Of a DNA stretch of 64,000 nucleotides, positions 58,030 to 64,000 are shown one piece after another; the stretch's first letter is position 1; each line of letters begins with the position of its first letter. Position numbers and translations under genes: made by a program. The notes under the pieces were generated by a model, which did no database searches, was not told the DNA's origin, and saw only the letters and a program-made list of their open reading frames with translations. The stretch is from Silene conica (lineage: Eukaryota; Streptophyta; Magnoliopsida; Caryophyllales; Caryophyllaceae), in assembly GCA_029255685.2 (NCBI GenBank), contig CM055320.2, positions 12,758,614-12,822,613 of the forward strand, in the 5' to 3' direction.

Positions 58030-58620
58030 GAAATTGCACGGCAATGTGCCTCACTAGATGCGCCTTTATGTACAAAGAGGTGCCTGCCGACATTTAGCTT
58101 AGGTAAGTAGCTCAGTAAGCCTCTTTCCTTATGGCTTATGCTATTTCAAATAAAAGTAGCTCTAATGTCAGATGGTCTGAACAAGGAGCGATAGGGACCA
58201 AAATTGAAAACATGATACACTACTGAAACACTGTCGAAAGAGAAGCTGCCGGCGATATAACTTACCACGTCTCATTTTCACGACGCCTCTGAAGACTTGA
58301 ATGTTGTCGTAACACAAAGCCAACGTTCCAATGGCTATGATCTAGAACAATGTCCGTATGAGTTTCACATAGCAAGGAGAGAAAAGAGTAATGAAGCAAA
58401 TCCAAAACCCTAAGAAAAGGTGTTATGTGCCTTTTCTAGAAGTAGTAATCTCATGGGGTTGTATTTGGGGAACTATATTTAGGGTTTTGTTTTGAGATAT
58501 ACTGGTAAGTGGTAAGTGGTAAGTGTTGCACTGTAGACTGTAGTATTGTTATTTTTTATTTTTTATTTTTTTGTTAAGAAATTTGGTTATTGGAGGGTAC
58601 GCAATTGAAAGGTGTGAATA
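58030..58620 (-). other. Gene-5'-end-like stretch in CACTA F
   Basis: Less AT-rich than its surroundings. Read on the minus strand from about 58430 it resembles a plant 5' UTR (CTTAGGGTTTTGGATTTGC) leading to an ATGAGACGTG near a GTAAGT donor at about 58265. It may be the 5' part of F's gene or of a captured gene. No protein identity. Confidence 0.3.
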
Positions 58621-58624
58621 ATGG

Positions 58625-58880
58625 AGAATTGTTACATCGGTTTTCAAGTGAGGAACTAACCGATGTCTTGTATATATCACCAAAACAGCTTAACATCGGT
58701 TTTGTTAAAACCGATGCAACTTAAGAAATTAACATCGGTTTTATAACAACCGATGTTAACAACTGATGTAAATAATAAATAATTAACATCGTTTTTTATA
58801 TAAAACCGATGTAATTAGCAAAATTTAGATCAATTACATCGCTTTTAGTAAGAAGTGATGTTATAATGGCGATGTCAATA
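58625..58880. repeat. Right subterminal repeats of CACTA F
   Basis: Units with TTAACATCGGTTTT and AACCGATGTTAA in both orientations, the counterpart of 6880-7395. Confidence 0.8.
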
Positions 58881-58898
58881 GCACTTTTTCTACTAGTG

Positions 58899-59591
58899 CA
58901 TGTTTCTAAGTCCAAACAACCACAACAACCAATAATTTTAGAAACTTTAACAATCAATATCAAGAAACATGTTATTTTAACAAAAAGGCCGAATTTCTCA
59001 TTATCGTCACCTCAAAAGCGGTTTATGCTCCTAGCTCCTCTTCAACAATGAAGCTATCGACCTTAAGATCCTCTAAATCCTCTCCTACAACAAAGAAAAC
59101 GGTTTTTAGAAGCTAAAAACGGAATTTACCAAAAACAGCCTCTTTTTCAAGTTGCACGAAATCAAAATTGAAAGAGATAGATGTCTTGGAAATTTCGCAA
59201 GGATTCCGAAAATGTATAACATGCCTTGATTCGGATTTGGGAAGAGCTTGAAAAGTTGATCTTAAGATTGAAAAGAGGAGGAGAAATGAGAGAACTAATG
59301 TAACAGGATTCTTGTTTTGAGAAATGCCAATGTGTCGATGGATGGTCTTGGGTTTAAGGTTTAAGTAGTCATTTTCCCTTAAATGAAACGGGTTATTTGT
59401 TTGTGAACGAGTTTTATGAATCGGGTTGAAGACATGCCAAGTTATTACATCTTAAGGACTTAAGGTTTCTTAAGACGGATCTTAACGGAAGATTTAAAAT
59501 TAACTTAACAATTTATCTTAAAATATTATTTTATTCCGTAAAATAATTTAAAACCTTTAAAATATAGTTTACGAAAATACGGGATGTTACA
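58899..59591 (-). mobile_element. Solo LTR, family A copy 1, right part
   Basis: Begins with the F TSD (CAT) and ends GAAAATACGGGATGTTACA, the inverse of the start of copy 2 at 19666. It is followed by ATTAG (59592-59596), matching 4614-4618. The short frame at 58866-59051 straddles the F boundary and is not credible. Confidence 0.88.
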
Positions 59592-60540
59592 ATTAGCACG
59601 TATTATTTTAATATTAACTCGTATTCTTAGGGTAATAACTTGCATTTTTATTTGCTCGTATTTTTAGTTAATATTAGTCCGTATTCTGTTTACATGTTCA
59701 AAATTTGGGGAATTGTTGTGTATTACTATGTTGAATAAATTTTTTTATCCAAAATTTATATTAGCTCGTATTCTGTTTACATTATCTCAAATAATTTTTA
59801 TACTAACTCATATTCTTATCTTAATAACTCATTTTTAATTTTATTAGCCCATTCTTTTTACATCAGCACGTATTCTTATATTAATGACTCGTATTCTTAT
59901 CTTAATAATTCGTATTTTTTATATTAGCTCATATTCTTTTAATATTAGCTCGTATTCTTTTTATATTAGCTCGTACTTTTAGGTTAATAACTTCTATTAT
60001 TTTGTGCTCGTATTTTTTAGTTCGTGATTTTCTCAAACTCGTATGTTTTTTACATTAGCTTGTATTCTTAGGTTACTAACTTGTATTCTTTTGTGGTCGT
60101 ATCTTAATAGCTCGTATTTTTATATTAATAACTTGTATTCTTATATCAATAGCTCGTATTCTTATTTTATATTAACTCGTATTCTTTTAATATTAGCTCG
60201 TATTCTTTTAATATTAGCTCATATTCTTAGGGTAATAACTTCCATTCTTTTGTGCTCATATATTTTAAGTTTGTGATTTTCTTAAACTCGCATTCTTTTT
60301 ATATTAGCTCATATTTTTATATTAATAGCCCGTATTCTTATCTTAATAACTCGTATTCTTATATCAATAACTCGTATTATTATCTTAATAACTCATATAT
60401 TTTTTTTATATTAGCACGTATTCTTTTAATATTAGCTCGTATTCTTATTTTGATAACTCGTTATTTGTTATATTAGCTTGTATTCTTCTTATATTAGCTC
60501 GTATTCTTTTTATATTAGCTCGTATTCTTATCGTAAATAT
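59592..60540. repeat. About 20-bp minisatellite, right part
   Basis: Continuation of the TTAATAGCTCGTATTCTTAT array from 4250-4618, with about 45 degenerate units. Frames at 60043-60276 and 60252-60476 (Tyr/Ile/Leu-rich) are its translation. Confidence 0.88.
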
Positions 60541-61042
60541 TCATTTGTTAAGTGCTTTGGTGTCAGAAAATTTACCCTAAATATTCATTAGCGTTATGAT
60601 TGGTGTAAATATTCATTTGGGTTATGGTTGGTGTAAATATTTACCTAAAATTAGTATTGTGTGATGCGTTTTTCCTTCTTGATGTCGATGCAAATTGCTT
60701 CTCGTTCAATGAAATATTATTCGATGCATTTTTCCGCCTTGTTGAACATACCAATCGCTTCCCTTCTGCCATCTTCGAATCGAATTTTGGTGGGAGAGAA
60801 ATTTGTTGTGACTGTCGTCAAGAGAGAATTAAGAAAATGTTTACGTTGATTGATAAATAGATATTTGTTTTGTATTGGGCTCTAATAGAAAATTAGAAAA
60901 TTATATATCAGGTGGGCCTGATGTACCATGCTTCTATACACCTGGGTGTAAGATCCTATTTGTGTTCGATCATACCTTCGATTTTTAGGAATCAATGATT
61001 TTTTTAATTTCATTCACACTCTTTTCCCTTGAATAATGACAA
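60541..61042. other. Flank with right TIR of putative element H
   Basis: A more complex stretch (60620-60860) with frames 60624-60860 and 60661-60849 of no recognised family, then the inverted-repeat match at about 60913-60956. Nothing else. Confidence 0.35.
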
Positions 61043-61070
61043 CTAGTATTTTTCCCCGTGCGATGCACGG
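61043..61070 (-). mobile_element. Third Helitron-like 3' terminus
   Basis: The minus strand reads a CCGTGC/GCACGG hairpin (61056-61070), about nine bases, then CTAG (61043-61046) and then T. It has the same architecture and orientation as the end at 2485. Confidence 0.45.
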
Positions 61071-61759
61071 ATACTAAATTAATTTGTGGTATTCATAAAA
61101 TTTTCACCATGTAAATCAAAAGTAAATCATAAGATTTTTGTTATATAAAAATAGTATTAGTTCGTTCTATACATGTGTTATTTTGTTAAAAAAATTACCT
61201 CATTTATATTTATTTCTTTCATTAATGTTACTACCAACTCGCCACAATAATCTACAGTACCACACGAAAGAAACTTTCAAACCACTACTCTTACTTTTCA
61301 AACAACACATGAAACGGTCCACAATCCAATGCCACACCTACTAACCTATCATGAAATTAATCATCAAATGCGATTTAGTCATCTTTATTCCTACCTCAAA
61401 CAACCATCTAACTCATCGTCGACACTCTTTTCAAGCTTCCAATACACACCTAAAATATTCAAGTGACCCCTCCTTCACAAAACACCCGAACTTATCCATC
61501 AATGTTAGCTCTCCCTTTGAAAAGTTCATCCATTTATCAGAAACCTAGCTAACTTCTGCTTTCAAAATCGATCTTGTTTGAATGAGAAATCCTTGATTGC
61601 GAAAATAAAAACATGCAATTTTTTTGTTTGGTTAACAAAAGAGGTATGAGAGAAGTGTTAAGGAATGAACGGTGAGTTTGGTGTAAAATTTAAACCACGG
61701 TGTTTTTTTTAATCATCAAGACAAAAAAGTAACCTAGTTAAACGTTAACAATACTATAT
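61071..61759. other. AT-rich flank, no gene recognised
   Basis: Frames at 61138-61344 and 61351-61548 have no recognisable domain. This may be the body of the Helitron-like element ending at 61043. Confidence 0.4.
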
Positions 61760-64000
61760 TGACATGATATTTATTAACATTTGATTACTTTTTTTTTTGC
61801 TTCACAAGAAAAAAACACAAAATTGAGTTTTCATACATGATATTTCAGAGATTTTAACTTATTTCTATAGCATCTATGCCTAAGTTATTTACACATAATG
61901 CAACCTTGAAATAAATTCATCTACTTCATCAGTTTTCTTGCTACATACCCTCTATTTTACACACCATTCAGGCATTGTCCGTACCCTTTTCACTCAACTA
62001 ATCAACTTGACCATCAGAATTAACCGTATGCGCATCCCTGAACAACCCCGACCCATTGTATCTATATTTACTTGTACTTCTCAAGTCACACTCTTAAATG
62101 TCGGAAAATAACTCTATCCTCAAGACACTTACCTCATACCTCCAGACCTATCTACCTATCTACCGCGATATAATACTGACATGACAAATACTTCCTTAAT
62201 TCTTATCAATGTTCCCACGTTCATTTTTTGTACAATTTAATCCAATGTTTTTCTTCCATACTTGGTAAAATAATTGACATAAATATCTTCTTCTATTTCT
62301 TATATTTACAATGTTATCATTGCAAATTTGCAACTACAACTCCACATTAGGACATCTTTTTATACACACCTCTAAATATTTCCAAGAATACTCCCACAAA
62401 AAACACTATAACGTCATTCCACATTAAAAATTATTTCCCGGCCCAATGGAGCATTCAATAGGACTGAAGAGAGTATAACATTTGATTGTTTAGTTTTGTG
62501 TCCAACAAATAAACAAAATTGAGTTTATACATGTGATATTTTAAATGCTTTGATCCTATATTTTTATATTTGTCGGTTCTTTTCTCATATAATACACATT
62601 TTCAAATAAAATTTATTCATTTACCTTCTCCAATCAATATCTCACGTTATCCACTTTTTCACAAATTCAACCCTTTCCACCCAACCTACATATGAATATA
62701 TTTTTCAATCTTCTAAATCACACTCGTAAACGCCAGGGAGTAATCCTACATTCCTACCCATGGAGTACCCTTCTCACCCACTTAACCAATGTAACCATTA
62801 AAATTATTTGTAAAATGTATTCCTGGACACCTCAACCTACCGACATTTATTTGTACTACTCTCACACTCTCCAACGTCGTAGAATAACTCTACCCCCAAG
62901 ACACTTACCTCCTCTCTCAAAACCTATTTACCCCCAACGCTCGAAACAATAGATATATCCAATGTAAAATCAAACCCCGCCCTATACCAATCAAAATTGA
63001 GTATGCATACATGTTACTATAGAGATTTTTAAGCTCTTTTCATAACATATGTGACTATGTTACTATCACATAAAATAGAGTTTTTGAAATAAAATTTATC
63101 TACCTATGTACTTGCTCAGTTGTTCTAATCATTATGTAGTACATACGCAACTTTTTTCGACACCGTTTAGATATTCGTCATACCCTTCTCACATAACTAC
63201 CCAACTTGACTAACATAATCAATCGTATCCCTGAATAACTCTAACCTATAGACACTTTCCTGTGCAACTTACATCACACTTTTAAACGTCGAAGAGTAAC
63301 TCTATCCCTCAAGATACTTACCTCCTCCCTCGAGATCTATTTATCCCCATCCCTAAACAAATGGACACATACAATTTAAAATCAACCCCTACTCTATAAA
63401 ACAATGTCACACTGTAAAGAATAAGTTGAAAATATGGAGGAAAAACAAAAGAATACTGACTACATATAATAAACTATAATCTAATACTAATTAAAAAATA
63501 TTTTTGATCTTTTTACGGCTTATTCTATCCGTCTCAGAAACATCATTTATTTGTCATTACTTTGTTGTATGAATACCTTCTAATACCCACTTGCATTTCA
63601 TATCATCAATACAATTATTCCGCTTAACTCAGATCACCTACATCATTATGTTCTTTAATATCTTTATATTTATATTTATACTCCTTAAATCGTAACTTGA
63701 CAACCCAACTAACCAACTTGATCATCAGAATCATAAACTGTATTCTTGAACATCTCTGACCAATTTGCTTGTACTACTAAAATAATACTTTTAAACATCA
63801 GAGAGTGACCCTACCCCTGAAGACACTTACCTCCTCCCTCAAAACCTATCTACCTCCGCCCCCGTAAAAAAAATGTAATTTTATAACACAAACAATGTCT
63901 CTTCGTTAAATAATGAGGTGAAAATATGTAGGAATAAATATTGCTATTTATGAAATATCTTTCAATATCCATTTAAAACACATGTCATCCACAAAATTAT
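61760..64000. repeat. Degenerate long-period tandem array
   Basis: Blocks recur in the same order: AAAATTGAGT..CATACATG, then AATAAATTTATCTAC-like sequence, then CCCTTCTCAC, AACTTGAC, and finally CAAGACACTTACCTCC. The last block occurs at about 62121, 62897, 63310 and 63819, giving spacings of about 776, 413 and 509 bp. The array runs off the window end. The frame at 62692-62952 is part of a unit. Confidence 0.65.

Larger units (their letters stand above)
6851..58898 (-). mobile_element. CACTA (En/Spm) element F, filled with later insertions
   Basis: Left end CACTAGTAGAAAAAG at 6851. The reverse complement of the right end (to 58898) is also CACTAGTAGAAAAAG, followed on both sides by ATTGACATCGC. 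The flanking 3-bp duplication is CAT (6848-6850 and 58899-58901). Subterminal repeats with ACATCG/CGATGT cores line both ends (6880-7395 and 58625-58880), as is typical of CACTA elements. Without the nested elements G and B the body is about 6-7 kb. It carries minus-strand relics of an Ulp1-like gene (10434 to 7665) and CNX5/MOCS3-derived exons (12113 to 11089). I saw no transposase (TnpD/TPase) domain, so it was probably non-autonomous. Confidence 0.88.
3977..60956. mobile_element. Possible outer TIR element (H) enclosing the whole nest
   Basis: The sequence at about 3977-4016 and the reverse complement of about 60913-60956 match imperfectly over about 40 bp. Shared blocks are GGA, TA-ACC, CAG-TGTA and GTACATC-GG. 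Between them, once the nested elements are removed, lies about 2 kb dominated by a 20-bp repeat array. This resembles a non-autonomous TIR transposon. I found no convincing TSD, so family and exact ends stay open. Confidence 0.3.

Noticed and set aside
4619-59591. Two separate LTR fragments on either side of the nest
   Set aside because: The shared ATTAG flanks, complementary ends and summed length matching copy 2 show one LTR split by CACTA F.
60043-60476. Membrane-like Tyr/Ile/Leu-rich proteins
   Set aside because: They are translations of the 20-bp minisatellite in successive frames.

Overview
This window looks like nuclear, heterochromatin-like DNA of a flowering plant, most likely a eudicot. 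I cannot name the species. The DNA is AT-rich. I see no intact host gene. Almost everything is transposable elements stacked inside one another: Ty3/gypsy of Athila type, Ty1/copia, a LARD, a TRIM, CACTA elements, a tRNA-type SINE and probable Helitron ends. Three of the LTR elements carry the initiator-Met tRNA primer-binding site usual for plant retroelements, and one carries an Asp-type site.

The layout can be peeled like an onion because most layers have matching target-site duplications (TSDs). The outermost recognisable DNA is an array of about 20-bp units (4250-4618, resuming at 59592-60540), possibly inside a small TIR element (about 3977-60956). Into it went a roughly 2.9-kb solo LTR, family A copy 1 (4619-59591, TSD ATTAG). 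Into that LTR went a CACTA element, F (6851-58898, TSD CAT). F carries on its minus strand a relic Ulp1-type protease gene and, upstream of it, captured exons of the molybdenum-cofactor/tRNA-thiolation gene CNX5/MOCS3. F was in turn hit by a second CACTA, G (7826-10265, TSD TCT), which holds a SINE and a 5S rRNA-derived piece. F was also hit by an Athila-type gypsy element, B (12515-55762).

Element B took four further hits: a TRIM, E (17313-17871, TSD CTTTG); a LARD, D (18309-29420, TSD TGCCC), itself holding a second family-A solo LTR (19666-22627, TSD CCTAC); a complete-looking copia element (30256-38846, TSD TCCTT); and a gag-only gypsy element, C (44810-52876, TSD GTTAC). LTR-pair differences counted by eye (B about 1%, copia about 0.7%, D about 0.5%, C about 0.25%) agree with this order.

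The flanks (1-3976 and 60957-64000) are AT-rich, with a palindromic minisatellite, three Helitron-like hairpin/CTAG ends, a promoter-like stretch without a gene, and a degenerate long-period tandem array.

The two most unusual signals are as follows. (1) Small CpG-rich palindromes (GGTCGACCGACC in C, CTCGATCGAG in copia) are repeated in pairs or runs whose starts are 21 bp apart, and related CCGG-type cassettes occur in two other element families. (2) Modules made of an LTR edge plus a polypurine tract are reiterated beside the 3' LTRs of unrelated elements. In D these include three hairpins with covarying stems.
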